Shown in pieces: positions 8,499 through 17,902 of a stretch of DNA of 64,000 nucleotides (its first letter is position 1; each line of letters opens with the position of its first letter). A model generated the notes under the pieces. It made no database searches. It saw only the letters and a program-made list of their open reading frames with translations, and was not told where the DNA came from. Location of the stretch: contig NC_019973.1 in NCBI RefSeq assembly GCF_000230995.2, positions 124,001 to 188,000 on the forward strand, read 5' to 3'. This DNA is from Mesorhizobium australicum WSM2073. GTDB lineage: Bacteria; Pseudomonadota; Alphaproteobacteria; Rhizobiales; Rhizobiaceae. A program made the position numbers and the translations under genes.

Positions 8499-9992
8499 AT
8501 GCCACAGAGAAACGACACGGCGATATGGTCCGGCCTGTTCCGGATTTCGGCTGAATCCGGCCAGACCCTGCAGGCGCAGATCCGCCAAGCCATCGTGGCC
8601 GCCATTCTCGACCGCCAGATCGCCGCGTCGATGCCACTGCCTTCCTGCCGTATCCTGGCCGAAAAACTCGGCGTGGCACGCGGAACGGTGGTGCTGGCCT
8701 TCCAGCAGCTCGTCGACCAGGGTTTCCTGGTAGCACGCGAGCGGCGCGGCCATTTCGTCAATCCGGACGTGCTGGCGACACCCGCCAAGCCGCACCAGAA
8801 AGCACCCGACCAGGCCAACGAGATCGACTGGAAGGCGCGCCGGCAGATCGCGGCAAGCGACATGCCGCCGCCCGCAAAGCACGAGAACTGGATCAAGTCC
8901 TCCTACCCCTTCGTCTACGGCCAGTTCGACCCGGCGCTGTTCCCGACCGCCGAGTGGCGCGAGTGCAACCGCATGGCGCTGGCCGTGCTGGAGATCCGCA
9001 ACTGGGCGTCCGACATGGTCGACCGCGACGATCCGCTGCTGATCGAGCAAATCCAGGCACGGCTGCTGCCCCGGCGCGGCATCTTCGCCAATCCCGACGA
9101 GATCATCGTCACGCTGGGCGCCCAGAACGCGCTCTATATGCTGGCCTCGCTGCTGATGACCAAGGGCTCGAAAGTGGCGATGGAGGATCCAGGCTATCCC
9201 GACGCACGCTCGATCTTCCGGCTCGCGGGCGCCGACATCGAGCCGGTGCCAGTGGACCAGTCCGGTATCGTAACCTCTTCTATTCCCAACGATTCCGGCT
9301 TCGTCTTTGTCACCCCCAGCCATCATTGCCCGACCATGGTGCCGTTGTCGGCGGAGCGGCGGCAGGACCTTCTGGCGCGCGCCAACCGGCACAACCAGAT
9401 CATCATCGAGGACGGCTATGACAGCCAGCTTCTCGACGAGGCGCCGCAGCAGGCCCTGAAGAGCCTCGACCGTTCCGGCCGCGTCGTCTATGTCGGCTCG
9501 ATGTCGAAGACGCTGGCCCCGGGGCTGCGGCTTGGCTACATCGTGGCTTCCGCTGGACTAATCGCCGAACTCAGGGCGCTGCGCCGCTTCATGCTGCGCC
9601 ATCCGCCGGCCAACAACCAGCGTGCCGTGGCGCTCTTCCTGTCGCTCGGCCATCACGAAGCGCTGGTGCGGCGGCTGTCGAGCGCCTTCGACGAGCGGCG
9701 CAAGCGGCTGGTCCATGCGATTTCGGCCTTCCTGCCGGAATGGCGCTCGACCGATTCGGCCGGCGGCACGTCGCTGTGGCTGGAAGGGCCTCGCGGCACC
9801 GATTCCCGCGGTTTGGCCGAAGCCGCGGCCTCGCGCAGCGTTATCATCGAGCCCGGCGACCGCTTCTTCGACCGCACCGAGAAGCCTTCGCGTTTCATGC
9901 GGTTGGGCATTTCCTCTATCGCTCTGCAGCACATCGAGCCCGGTATCCGGGAACTCGCCACCGCAGCCGGACGCAGGCCGGCCGCCGCCTGA
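8499..9992 (+). CDS. MocR-type transcriptional regulator (GntR wHTH fused to aminotransferase-like domain)
   Basis: PLP-dependent transcription factor of 497 aa. The N-terminal winged helix (residues 25-90, including LPSCRILAEKLGVARGTVV) is a GntR-type DNA-binding domain; a linker follows, then a fold-type I aminotransferase domain. The PLP-binding lysine is K337 in VGSMSKTLAPGLRLGY, and the cofactor-stacking region EDGYDSQLL is present. I chose the ATG at 8499, with GAGGA nine bases upstream, because the protein then begins like other MocR proteins. It reads towards the MttB-like and Rieske oxygenase genes, from which a terminator separates it. It may control them in response to an amine or amino acid; this is inference from position. 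Confidence 0.88.
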   Translation: MPQRNDTAIWSGLFRISAESGQTLQAQIRQAIVAAILDRQIAASMPLPSCRILAEKLGVARGTVVLAFQQLVDQGFLVARERRGHFVNPDVLATPAKPHQKAPDQANEIDWKARRQIAASDMPPPAKHENWIKSSYPFVYGQFDPALFPTAEWRECNRMALAVLEIRNWASDMVDRDDPLLIEQIQARLLPRRGIFANPDEIIVTLGAQNALYMLASLLMTKGSKVAMEDPGYPDARSIFRLAGADIEPVPVDQSGIVTSSIPNDSGFVFVTPSHHCPTMVPLSAERRQDLLARANRHNQIIIEDGYDSQLLDEAPQQALKSLDRSGRVVYVGSMSKTLAPGLRLGYIVASAGLIAELRALRRFMLRHPPANNQRAVALFLSLGHHEALVRRLSSAFDERRKRLVHAISAFLPEWRSTDSAGGTSLWLEGPRGTDSRGLAEAAASRSVIIEPGDRFFDRTEKPSRFMRLGISSIALQHIEPGIRELATAAGRRPAAA

Positions 9993-10012
9993 TCCATCAA
10001 GCCGATTTCGTG

Positions 10013-10047
10013 ACCGGAGCCGCTTCTCAGCGGCTCCGGTTTGTTTT
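10013..10047 (+). terminator. Rho-independent terminator after the MocR gene
   Basis: Perfect 11-bp stem ACCGGAGCCGC / GCGGCTCCGGT (10013-10023 with 10030-10040), loop TTCTCA, then TTTGTTTTA. It lies 21 bases after the MocR stop codon and separates that gene from the MttB-like gene. Confidence 0.85.
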
Positions 10048-10183
10048 AGGTCTGGCACATGTAGCTGGGCCAGCTGGCTCATAGGATGGGCCAGTGCCGG
10101 CGGCATAGTCGGCTTCAGAGAAGAAGCAGGTTGATGGTGGACCAACCGCCACGAGCTCCTGCCGGTAGAGGTGGAGTGCTTCC

Positions 10184-11767
10184 ATGCCAGTGGCTGTCGA
10201 AAAGCAGGACATGCCGGCGAACCGTCGTCCACAACGCTCCGGCGACCGCGAAACGGGGCGTGCGGTGAAATCAGCCATTCCACCAAACGGGCCACTACAC
10301 CAAGCCATGGAAGGCGGCAGTTACGGGCCGTTGCGCGGAAACGACTGCGAGCGCATCCATGAGGGCGTGCTGACGCTTCTGGAAACGGTCGGCTTCGCCA
10401 ACGCCATCCCGTCCTGCATAAAAGTCCTGACCAAGGCGGGCGCCATCCATGGCGACGATGGCCGCATCCGTTTCCCCCGTGCGCTCGTACTCGACGCCAT
10501 CAAGCGAGCCGCGCGGCATTTCACGCTGCATGGCCAAGACCCCAGGCACGACATGGTGATCCAGGGCAAGCGCGTCCATTACGGCACGGCGGGTATCGCC
10601 GTGCATCTGGTGGATCTCGAAAAGCGCGAGTATCGCGAATCCAAGCTGCAGGACATCTATGACGCCGCCCGCATCGTCGATGGACTGAGCAACATCCATT
10701 TTTTCCAGCGGCCGATGGTGGCGCGCGACATCGCCGACCCGCTCGATATGGATTTCAACACGCTCTACGCCTGCGTGATGGGGACATCGAAGCATGTCGG
10801 CACGTCGTTCACCGTGCGCGAGAATGTGAAGCCGGCGCTCGAAATGCTCTATGCCATCGCCGGTGGCGAGGAGAATTTCCGCGCCCGACCATTCGTTTCC
10901 AACTCCAACTCCTTCGTCGTGCCGCCGATGAAGTTCGCCGAGGATGCCTGCGGCGTGCTCGAGGCCTGTGTCGAAGGCGGCATCCCCATCCTGCTCCTCT
11001 CCACCGGCCAGTCCGGAACAACCGCTCCGGCGGCGATGGCCGGCGCGGTCGCGCAGGCAGTGGCCGAAGTGCTGACCGGCCTGGTGTATGTCAACGCACT
11101 CAAGCCGGGACATCCGGCGATCTTCGGCGCCTGGCCGTTCATGTCGGACCTGCGCACCAACACCATGGCCGGTGGCTCGGCCGAACAGGCGGTGGTAACG
11201 GCGGCCTGCGCGCAGATGGCGCAATTCTACGACCTGCCCGGCGGCTCGGCTGCCGGCATGACAGACTCGAAACTGCCCGATATCCAATCCGGCTACGAGA
11301 AAGGCATCACCAATGTGATGGCCGGCCTTTCGGGCCTCAATCTCGTCTACGAATCGGCTGGCATGCATGCCTCGCTGCTCGGCTTCTGCCTAGAAAGCCT
11401 GATCATCGACAATGACATGCTTGGCCATTGCCTGCGCTGCGCACGCGGCATCGAAGTGACGGACGAAGCGCTGTCGATCGACACCATCACCGATGTCTGC
11501 CTCAAGGGTCCGGGCCACTATCTTGACAACGAGCAAACGCTCAAGTCGGCGCAGGCAGAGCGTTTTTATCCTGCCTTCGGCGATCGTTCCTCACCGAAGG
11601 AATGGAACGAAAAAGGCCGGCCTGATATATTAGCCCGGGCGATCGACGAAAAGAAGCGCATCCTTGCGGAACGATTTCCGCGGCACGTGCCCAAGCTGGT
11701 CGACGACAGATTGCGCGCCCGCTTCGGCAACCTGATCCACCTGCCGCGCGCGAGCATGGGCGGCTAG
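10184..11767 (+). CDS. MttB-family methyltransferase without pyrrolysine (trimethylamine methyltransferase family)
   Basis: A 527-residue member of the MttB superfamily, whose characterised members demethylate trimethylamine (with pyrrolysine) or quaternary amines such as glycine betaine (without it) onto a corrinoid protein. The frame is open throughout, with no in-frame TAG, so it belongs to the non-pyrrolysine branch. Recognisable blocks are GTAGIAVHLVD, FVSNSNSFVVPPMKF, STGQSGTTAPAAMAGA and ESAGMHASLLGF. GGTGGAG lies nine bases before the chosen ATG. No corrinoid protein, corrinoid reactivase or tetrahydrofolate methyltransferase gene is nearby. A Rieske oxygenase gene follows 58 bp downstream and probably shares the transcript. 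The substrate is unknown; a betaine-like compound is likely. Confidence 0.82.
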   Translation: MPVAVEKQDMPANRRPQRSGDRETGRAVKSAIPPNGPLHQAMEGGSYGPLRGNDCERIHEGVLTLLETVGFANAIPSCIKVLTKAGAIHGDDGRIRFPRALVLDAIKRAARHFTLHGQDPRHDMVIQGKRVHYGTAGIAVHLVDLEKREYRESKLQDIYDAARIVDGLSNIHFFQRPMVARDIADPLDMDFNTLYACVMGTSKHVGTSFTVRENVKPALEMLYAIAGGEENFRARPFVSNSNSFVVPPMKFAEDACGVLEACVEGGIPILLLSTGQSGTTAPAAMAGAVAQAVAEVLTGLVYVNALKPGHPAIFGAWPFMSDLRTNTMAGGSAEQAVVTAACAQMAQFYDLPGGSAAGMTDSKLPDIQSGYEKGITNVMAGLSGLNLVYESAGMHASLLGFCLESLIIDNDMLGHCLRCARGIEVTDEALSIDTITDVCLKGPGHYLDNEQTLKSAQAERFYPAFGDRSSPKEWNEKGRPDILARAIDEKKRILAERFPRHVPKLVDDRLRARFGNLIHLPRASMGG

Positions 11768-11825
11768 CCAGAAGACCGACATACAGATAGCCACCGACAG
11801 AACCAACCATTGGGCAGAACGACAA

Positions 11826-13055
11826 ATGAGCGTCTATCCTATCCAGCAAGCCGCGAATACCGAAGATGCCATCGATCGGCTGGTGGCCTCGCACCGGCCA
11901 GGCTACGGCCTGACGCGCCCATTCTACCACGACCAGGATATTTTCGAGCGGGACATGGAACGTCTGTTCCGCCGCCATTGGCACTGCCTGGCGCATGCCA
12001 GCGTCATTCCCAATCCCGGCGACTTCGAACTGTTCAAGCTCGGTGACGAGGCGGTCATCCTGTCGCGTGGCATGGATGGCACCGTGCATGCCATGCTCAA
12101 TGTCTGCCGCCATCGCGGCGCCGAGGTCTGCACCAAAGAGAAGGGCAACGCGAAAGTGTTCGTCTGCCCGTACCATGCATGGACCTATTCCAATGACGGC
12201 TCGCTGCGCGCCGCCAGGCTGATGCCGAAGGATTTCGACCGCACCGCGCACGGGCTGAAGAAGCTCCATGTTCGCGTCGCGACCGGCCTTGTCTTCATCT
12301 CCTTCGCCGAGACGCCACTCGATTTTGATCCGATCGAGCAATCTTTGCGCACGAGTTGCGGACAATATGGGTGGGGCGATGCCAAGGTGGCGTATCGCCA
12401 AAGCTACCCGCTCGAGGCGAACTGGAAGCTCGCCGTCGAAAATTATGTCGAATGCTACCATTGCGGACCGGCGCATCCCGAATATTCGCAGACGCACGCG
12501 CTGGAAAAGCCCGCGGAAATGATCGAGCAGCTCAATGCCGCGATGGAACAGCGGACCTGCGCTCTCGGCATCGAGATCGGCAGCGGCGATCGCTGGCAGA
12601 ATTCGGCCGCCGGCCAGGAGGCGATCCACACATTCCGCTATGCGCTCTATGACGGCGTTTCGAGCGGCAGCCGGGACGGCTCCCCCGTCGCGCCACTGAT
12701 GGGCCGCTTCACCGACTATGACGGCGGCGTCACCTCCATCCATCTTGGCGGCACGACTTTCCTCGTCTGCTACCCCGACCACGGGATGATCTACCGATTC
12801 ATCCCGAAAACGGCTCAGACCTGCGAGATGGAACTGATCTGGCTGGTGCGCGGCGACGCTGTCGAAGGCCAGGACTACGATCTGGAGAAACTGACCTGGC
12901 TGTGGAAGGTCACCACGGACGAGGACAAGAAGATCATCGAGCATACGGCGCGCGGCGTACGCTCGCACTATTTCGTGCCCGGACCGATCGCGCCGATGGA
13001 GTACAACGAGCTGCGTTATATCGGCTGGTATCTCCAGGAGATAAGCCGGGCTTAG
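11826..13055 (+). CDS. Rieske non-heme iron oxygenase alpha subunit, quaternary-amine type
   Basis: Oxygenase component (409 aa) that would hydroxylate, and so demethylate, a methylated amine, using electrons from a separate reductase. The [2Fe-2S] ligands are C94-R-H96 and C114-P-Y-H117. The mononuclear iron histidines are H212 and H217 in NYVECYHCGPAHPEY. The bridging residue three positions before H212 is E209; ring-hydroxylating dioxygenases normally have Asp there, whereas quaternary-amine enzymes such as carnitine oxygenase CntA have Glu. Glycine betaine (GbcA) and stachydrine demethylases are close relatives. No reductase gene is adjacent. It follows the MttB-like gene in the same direction, supporting betaine catabolism. 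Confidence 0.88.
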   Translation: MSVYPIQQAANTEDAIDRLVASHRPGYGLTRPFYHDQDIFERDMERLFRRHWHCLAHASVIPNPGDFELFKLGDEAVILSRGMDGTVHAMLNVCRHRGAEVCTKEKGNAKVFVCPYHAWTYSNDGSLRAARLMPKDFDRTAHGLKKLHVRVATGLVFISFAETPLDFDPIEQSLRTSCGQYGWGDAKVAYRQSYPLEANWKLAVENYVECYHCGPAHPEYSQTHALEKPAEMIEQLNAAMEQRTCALGIEIGSGDRWQNSAAGQEAIHTFRYALYDGVSSGSRDGSPVAPLMGRFTDYDGGVTSIHLGGTTFLVCYPDHGMIYRFIPKTAQTCEMELIWLVRGDAVEGQDYDLEKLTWLWKVTTDEDKKIIEHTARGVRSHYFVPGPIAPMEYNELRYIGWYLQEISRA

Positions 13056-13082
13056 AGCGGTTTCAGCGTTTCACGAAAGCGC

Positions 13083-13481
13083 TCAGTCGGCGCCCAGCCC
13101 GAAGCGCTCAACCACCTCGGCGTTGATCAGCTTGGCGTGCAGTGCCATCAGCACGATCTGGGCATCGAGATCGTCGCCGGTTTCGAGAGCGGCCTCGATC
13201 CGGCGCTCCGCGTCGAGCCGCTGCTGTGGGCCTTGCGCACGCTCGAAGGTTTCCGGTCCGGCGATGCAGTAGCTGAACAGGTTCGCTACCCGCGGATAGG
13301 CCTGCGGCGGCGGCTCCTCGGGCCAGTGGTCCTTCATCAGATTGACGATGGTTAGTTTCACCCCTTCGGGCACGAGGGCGGGATGCAGGTCGGCACCACG
13401 CAAGGCGGCATCGAGCTGCCGCAAATCACCCGAGCGGCCGAACATGCCGAGAAAGCCGAGGGAAGAGCGTCGTCCCGCCAT
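13083..13481 (-). CDS. Conserved hypothetical protein, 132 aa
   Basis: I do not recognise a family. The predicted protein is soluble, starts MAGRRSSLGFLGMFGRSGD and contains no Sec signal, membrane segment or metal motif. It looks largely helical, with a conserved-looking block RVANLFSYCIAGPETFERA near residue 65 and a negatively charged C-terminal half. Codon use resembles neighbouring genes, which supports expression. It is convergent with the Rieske oxygenase gene and separated from it by 27 bases, which contain part of an imperfect AGCGTTTC hairpin common between rhizobial genes. Confidence 0.65.
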   Translation of the reverse strand: MAGRRSSLGFLGMFGRSGDLRQLDAALRGADLHPALVPEGVKLTIVNLMKDHWPEEPPPQAYPRVANLFSYCIAGPETFERAQGPQQRLDAERRIEAALETGDDLDAQIVLMALHAKLINAEVVERFGLGAD

Positions 13482-13602
13482 TGCTGGTCCAATCCGTTTT
13501 CCACCAGTTAGGTGGTTCGGAAGCGGAATACAAAGGAGCCGGAAAATCTAAACCGCGTCGCGTCGAAACGGATCCATGCGACGCGCCTTAGATCTTGTTT
13601 CG

Positions 13603-13651
13603 ATGCAGGGCGTTGTCCCGGAACCGAAGACACTCTCGGGCGACATGCATT
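13603..13651. repeat. 49-bp palindrome-ended repeat, copy A
   Basis: 43 of 49 bases match the copy at 20252-20300. It abuts the chrA stop codon. The left terminal arm is decayed (ATGCAGGGCG) relative to copy B, while the right arm CGACATGCAT is intact. A dispersed intergenic element is the simplest reading. Confidence 0.75.
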
Positions 13652-15041
13652 AGCCGCCCGCGGCGAGCAGCAACACGCCGGCAACAGCGCATCCCGCAAG
13701 CGTCGGCAGCACACCGGTTTTCAACTTCAGGATGGCGACCATGGCGGCCACCGAAAGCAGCGCGGCTCGCCAGTCGATCGACGAAAGCACCGGCACATTC
13801 ATGCCAAGGCCCGTCATGCGCACTTCGCGGAAGACGACGTGCAAGGCGAACCACAGAGCAAGGTTCATGACGACGCCGACCACGGCGGCGGTGATCGCGC
13901 CCAGCGCGGCCGACAGGGCCTTGTTGCCGCGCAGGGCCTCGATGTAGGGCGCGCCGAGGAATATCCAGAAGAAGCAGGGTGTGAACGTAACCCACAGCGT
14001 CAGCAGCGCTCCAAGCGATCCGCCAAGCAGTGCGTCCAGCGAGCCGGCGTGGCGAAACGCGGCGATGAAGCCGACGAATTGCAACACCAGAATGAGTGGA
14101 CCCGGCGTGGTCTCGGCAAGGCCAAGACCATCGACCATTTCACCAGGGGCGAGCCAGCCGAAGGACTGCACGGCTGCCTGCGCGACATAGGCAAGAACCG
14201 CGTAGGCGCCGCCGAAGGTGACCACCGCCATGAGGCTGAAGAAGCCGCCAATCTGCGTCCACACGCTGCTCCTTCCGGTGAGCGCCCACAGCAACAGAAC
14301 TGGCCCGAGCCAAATCGGCAGCCAGATCGCGATGGTGCGCGGCGCATGCCATCGTGTCGGCCTGGTATGGGCCAGTTCGCCGCGTTCGAACATCAGGTCG
14401 ACCGCGCCCCTGATATCGGGAGCGTCGTTCTTGCCGTGCGCCGCGCCGGAAAACAGGGCTGGCGCGACACGGTTTCCCACCCATCCCACCGATCCCGCAA
14501 TCAGGACGATGAGCGGGAACGGGATGGCGAGCACATAGATGCCGAGAAAAGCGCAAAGCGCGATCGCCACCATCAACCGGTTCTTCAAGGCGCGGCGGCC
14601 GATGCGGATCACCGCCTCGACCACGACCGCGAGCACGGCGGCCTTGACCCCGAAGAACAGCGCCGCGACCAGCGGGACATCACCATAGAGCACATAGAGA
14701 ATGCTCAGGGTGAGCATGACCAGTGCGCCGGGCACCACGAACAGGACACCGGCGACAAGGCCGCCGATCGTCCTGTGCAGCAGCCAGCCGATATAGATGG
14801 CGAGTTGCTGGGCCTCGGGACCGGGCAGCAGCATGCAGTAGTTCAGCGCATGCAGGAAACGCTGTTCGCCGATCCAGCGCCGGTCCTCGACCAATTCCTT
14901 GTGCATGAGCGCGATCTGCCCCGCCGGCCCGCCGAAGCTCAGCAATCCGATCTTCGCCCAGAGTTTCGTGGCTTCGCGGAAGCTCGGGACCGCCGGCGCC
15001 TCGACGAGGTCGGCATCATTGCCCGAAATGAGGCTGCTCAT
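13650..15041 (-). CDS. chrA: Chromate transporter ChrA
   Basis: Inner-membrane chromate efflux protein of the CHR family, 463 aa. It has the duplicated long-chain architecture: an N-terminal CHR domain with LLSFGGPAGQIALMHKELV (about residues 32-50) and LLPGPEAQQLAIYIGW, and a C-terminal CHR domain with TFGGAYAVLAYVAQ and the counterpart LAETTPGPLILVLQF. About ten hydrophobic segments are evident. Its ATG overlaps the TGA of the upstream chrB-like gene by four bases (ATGA), so the two are translationally coupled. Members of the family export chromate and sometimes sulfate. Confidence 0.93.
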   Translation of the reverse strand: MSSLISGNDADLVEAPAVPSFREATKLWAKIGLLSFGGPAGQIALMHKELVEDRRWIGEQRFLHALNYCMLLPGPEAQQLAIYIGWLLHRTIGGLVAGVLFVVPGALVMLTLSILYVLYGDVPLVAALFFGVKAAVLAVVVEAVIRIGRRALKNRLMVAIALCAFLGIYVLAIPFPLIVLIAGSVGWVGNRVAPALFSGAAHGKNDAPDIRGAVDLMFERGELAHTRPTRWHAPRTIAIWLPIWLGPVLLLWALTGRSSVWTQIGGFFSLMAVVTFGGAYAVLAYVAQAAVQSFGWLAPGEMVDGLGLAETTPGPLILVLQFVGFIAAFRHAGSLDALLGGSLGALLTLWVTFTPCFFWIFLGAPYIEALRGNKALSAALGAITAAVVGVVMNLALWFALHVVFREVRMTGLGMNVPVLSSIDWRAALLSVAAMVAILKLKTGVLPTLAGCAVAGVLLLAAGG

Positions 15042-15856
15042 GACGGCTTTGCCCCGCCCGGCCAGTTGTGCGTCTCGTCAGTGGCGTCGCGACACCAGCG
15101 GAAGAACGCGTCATAGAGTATCGTGCCGGCCTCCAGCTGCTCCAGATCGTCGCGGAACATGCGTGACAGGCCAAGCGAGGCGGCCAGAAATCCGGCTGCC
15201 TGAGGAACCAGATCCAGGCGTGCGGTGTCGGCCGCGCGCACGATCGTGGCAAGCCGATCGAGTGCCTGGGATTCCAGCCCGAACTCCTCGATCATCGTGT
15301 CGAAGGTGCAGCGCTCGCCGCGATGACTCCAGAACACATTGTCGATGTCGAAAGGCACGGCCTGAAAGCGGTCTGCGACAGCCGGAACTTCAGCGGGTTC
15401 GACGAAGAGAAACACCGCGTCGGGATCGATGAAGCGCCGGATCAGCCATGGGCAAGCGATGCGATCGACCTTGGGGCGAGCCCGCGTCACCCAGACGGTG
15501 CGGCCCTTTTCATCGCGGGAAGGTATCTTGTCGGCGCGGACCAGAAGCCCGCCGGCATCGCGCCAGGCTTCGAAGCCGCCTTCGAGGGATTCGGCGGCAA
15601 TGCCTTCATGCCGCAGCCACGCGGCAACCCCTTGCGAAAGCTTTTGCCCCTTCTGGCAAACGACGGCCACTTGGCTGCCGGCAAGGTCGTTTGCCCAAGC
15701 CGAGACCGTTTTGAAATTGCGCCGGTGAGAGGCCGGCAGCAGGCGCGGGTCGGCGTCGTAGTCTTCATCGATACGGACATCGACGATCAAAGGCGCGCCC
15801 GGCAGACCAATCAGACGGGATAGTTGCTGTACGGTGATAGCGGTTGTTGACGGCAT
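15038..15856 (-). CDS. chrB: Rhodanese-ChrB fusion, chromate resistance protein
   Basis: 272-residue protein encoded ahead of chrA. The N-terminal half is a rhodanese domain (LIVDVRIDEDYD at about 23-34) with a cysteine at residue 67 in the active-site loop VVCQKGQKLSQG. The C-terminal half is a ChrB-type domain beginning VWVTRARPKVDRIACPWLIRR, with FLFVEPAEV and FDTMIEEFGL further on. ChrB proteins are reported as chromate-responsive regulators or accessory factors of ChrA; the role of the attached rhodanese is not clear. The ATG at 15856 has AGGAGG upstream and is preferred over an in-frame ATG at 15892. The 228 bases upstream should contain the operon promoter. Confidence 0.88.
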   Translation of the reverse strand: MPSTTAITVQQLSRLIGLPGAPLIVDVRIDEDYDADPRLLPASHRRNFKTVSAWANDLAGSQVAVVCQKGQKLSQGVAAWLRHEGIAAESLEGGFEAWRDAGGLLVRADKIPSRDEKGRTVWVTRARPKVDRIACPWLIRRFIDPDAVFLFVEPAEVPAVADRFQAVPFDIDNVFWSHRGERCTFDTMIEEFGLESQALDRLATIVRAADTARLDLVPQAAGFLAASLGLSRMFRDDLEQLEAGTILYDAFFRWCRDATDETHNWPGGAKPS

Positions 15857-16054
15857 GGCGTCCACCTCCTGAAGAAGCCTGGACGCGAACATTGGGCTGA
15901 CGCCTCACGGGGTCGTCGCGATACACCCCTTGCGATGATGGTGGAATTGTTGGGCTGGCTTGTCAAGGACAGAGCGTTTCCCGGCCCGTGGCTGTGACAC
16001 GGCGGCCTGATCGAAGGCCGCCGGTCGTCGTGATCCATCATCAGTGACCAGCCC

Positions 16055-16091
16055 GGAATAATCGATGACTATTCCCGGGAATAATCAATGA
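16055..16091. repeat. Short direct repeat and palindrome at the end of the dehydratase gene
   Basis: GGAATAATCGATGA (16055-16068) recurs as GGAATAATCAATGA (16078-16091), and between them TATTCCCGGGAATA (16070-16083) is a perfect 14-bp palindrome. It overlaps the stop codon of the dehydratase gene. It could serve as an RNA hairpin at the transcript end; no U-run supports a classical terminator. Confidence 0.45.
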
Positions 16092-17890
16092 TTGTCGCGA
16101 GGCACCCCCATCGTGTGGGCGACATCCTGATATTTCACCGCCGGCTTCAGCACCATGCCGGTCGAGAACTGGTCGACCATGCCGCGCTGGATCTCCTGCC
16201 AGGGCGTCTGGTGCTGGGGATAATGATAGCCGCCATCCTTCTGCAGCTCGGCGCGTCGCCGTGTGATCTCGTCATCGCTGACGAGGATGTTCGCCGTGCC
16301 CTTCCGCAGGTCGATGCGGACGCGGTCGCCGGTCTTGAGCAGCGCCAGGCCGCCGCCGACCGCGGCTTCCGGCGAGGCGTTCAGGATCGACGGTGAGCCC
16401 GACGTGCCGGACTGGCGGCCATCGCCGATGCAGGCCAGCGCGTGGATACCCTTCTTGATCAGGTAGGCCGGCGGCTGCATGTTGACGACCTCGGCGCCGC
16501 CGGGATAGCCGACGGGACCGGCGCCGCGCATGAACAGGATGGTATGCTCGTCTATGCCTTGCGCCGGATCGTCAATGCGGGCGTGGTAATCCTCGGGCCC
16601 GTCGAAGACCATGGCGTTGCCTTCGAAGGCTTCCGGGTCGTTCGGGTTCGACAGATAGCGCTCGCGGAATTCCGGCGAAATGCCGCTCATCTTCATGATC
16701 GCCGAATCGAATAGGTTGCCCTTGAAGTTGATAAAGCCGGCATTGGCCTTCAGCGGCTCGGCCACCGTGCGGATGACGTCGGTATTCTCGTTGGCGACGC
16801 CCTCGCAATTGGCGCCGATCGACTTGCCATTGACGGTCAAGGCATCGGGATGCGGCAGCATTCCGGCCTTCATCAGTTCGGCGACCACGGCAGGCACGCC
16901 ACCGGCGTGGTGATAGTCTTCGCCCAGATATTCACCTGACGGCTGCAGATTGACGATGAGCGGCACTTTGAGGCCGATGGTCTGCCAGTCGTCATTGTCG
17001 AGCGGCACGCCGAGATGGCGGGCGATGGCGTTGAGATGGATCGGCGCGTTGGTCGAGCCGCCGATCGCCGAATTGACGACGATGGCGTTTTCGAAAGCCG
17101 CGCGGGTCATGATATCGGACGGTTTCAGGTCTTCGTGCACCATGTCGACGATGCGCTTGCCGGTTTCGTAGGCGATCTGGCCGCGCTCGCGGTAGGGCGC
17201 CGGAATGGCGGCCGAACCGGGCAGTTGCATGCCGAGCGCCTCGGCCAGCGAATTCATCGTGGTGGCCGTGCCCATCGTGTTGCAGTAGCCGGTGGACGGC
17301 GCCGAGGACGCGACGATGTCCATGAACTCGTCATAGCCGATTTCGCCGGCCGACAGGCGCTGACGCGATTCCCAGACGATGGTGCCCGAGCCGGTGCGCT
17401 TGCCCTTATGCCAGCCATTGAGCATCGGGCCGACCGACAGCGCGATGGCCGGGATGTTGACGGTCGCCGCCGCCATCAGCAAGGCAGGCGTGGTCTTGTC
17501 GCAGCCGATGGTGAGCACGACGCCGTCGAGCGGATAGCCGTAGAGCACCTCGACAAGGCTGAGATAGGCGAGGTTGCGGTCAAGGGCCGCGGTCGGCCGC
17601 TTGCCGGTCTCCTGGATCGGGTGACAGGGGAATTCGAAAGGAATGCCGCCCATCGAGACGATGCCTTCGCGCACGCGCTTGGCAAGTTCGATATGGTGCC
17701 GGTTGCAAGGCGAAAGGTCAGAGCCCGTCTGCGCGATGCCGATCAGCGGTTTGCCCGACATCAGCTCGGCGCGAGTCAGCCCGTAATTCAGGTAGCGCTC
17801 GAGATAGAGCGCCGTCATTCCCGGATTGTCGGGATTGTCGAACCACTCCTGCGAGCGGAACTTTTTCTTTTTCGTGGGGGCGCCGGCCAT
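16085..17890 (-). CDS. IlvD/Edd-family sugar acid dehydratase, D-xylonate dehydratase-like
   Basis: Iron-sulfur dehydratase of 601 aa that removes water from a sugar acid to give a 2-keto-3-deoxy acid. Long stretches resemble Caulobacter XylD, for example [39 protein letters not shown] and [15 protein letters not shown]; with [20 protein letters not shown] these hold the cluster-ligating cysteines. L-arabinonate dehydratases are close relatives, so the exact sugar acid is uncertain. Two ATGs lie at 17893 and 17890; the second has the better spacing to GGAG. A 15-bp operator-like palindrome sits 13 bases upstream. No sugar transporter or keto-acid gene is adjacent. Confidence 0.88.
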   Translation of the reverse strand: MAGAPTKKKKFRSQEWFDNPDNPGMTALYLERYLNYGLTRAELMSGKPLIGIAQTGSDLSPCNRHHIELAKRVREGIVSMGGIPFEFPCHPIQETGKRPTAALDRNLAYLSLVEVLYGYPLDGVVLTIGCDKTTPALLMAAATVNIPAIALSVGPMLNGWHKGKRTGSGTIVWESRQRLSAGEIGYDEFMDIVASSAPSTGYCNTMGTATTMNSLAEALGMQLPGSAAIPAPYRERGQIAYETGKRIVDMVHEDLKPSDIMTRAAFENAIVVNSAIGGSTNAPIHLNAIARHLGVPLDNDDWQTIGLKVPLIVNLQPSGEYLGEDYHHAGGVPAVVAELMKAGMLPHPDALTVNGKSIGANCEGVANENTDVIRTVAEPLKANAGFINFKGNLFDSAIMKMSGISPEFRERYLSNPNDPEAFEGNAMVFDGPEDYHARIDDPAQGIDEHTILFMRGAGPVGYPGGAEVVNMQPPAYLIKKGIHALACIGDGRQSGTSGSPSILNASPEAAVGGGLALLKTGDRVRIDLRKGTANILVSDDEITRRRAELQKDGGYHYPQHQTPWQEIQRGMVDQFSTGMVLKPAVKYQDVAHTMGVPRDNH

Positions 17891-17902
17891 CATGGTCTCC
17901 GT

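Noticed and set aside
10184..11767. Possible pyrrolysine codon in the MttB-like gene
   Set aside because: The gene is one open frame with no in-frame amber codon and no pyl genes nearby.
13055..13082. AGCGTTTC hairpin after the Rieske gene as a terminator
   Set aside because: The stem is imperfect and there is no T-run; it looks like a fragment of a common rhizobial intergenic repeat.
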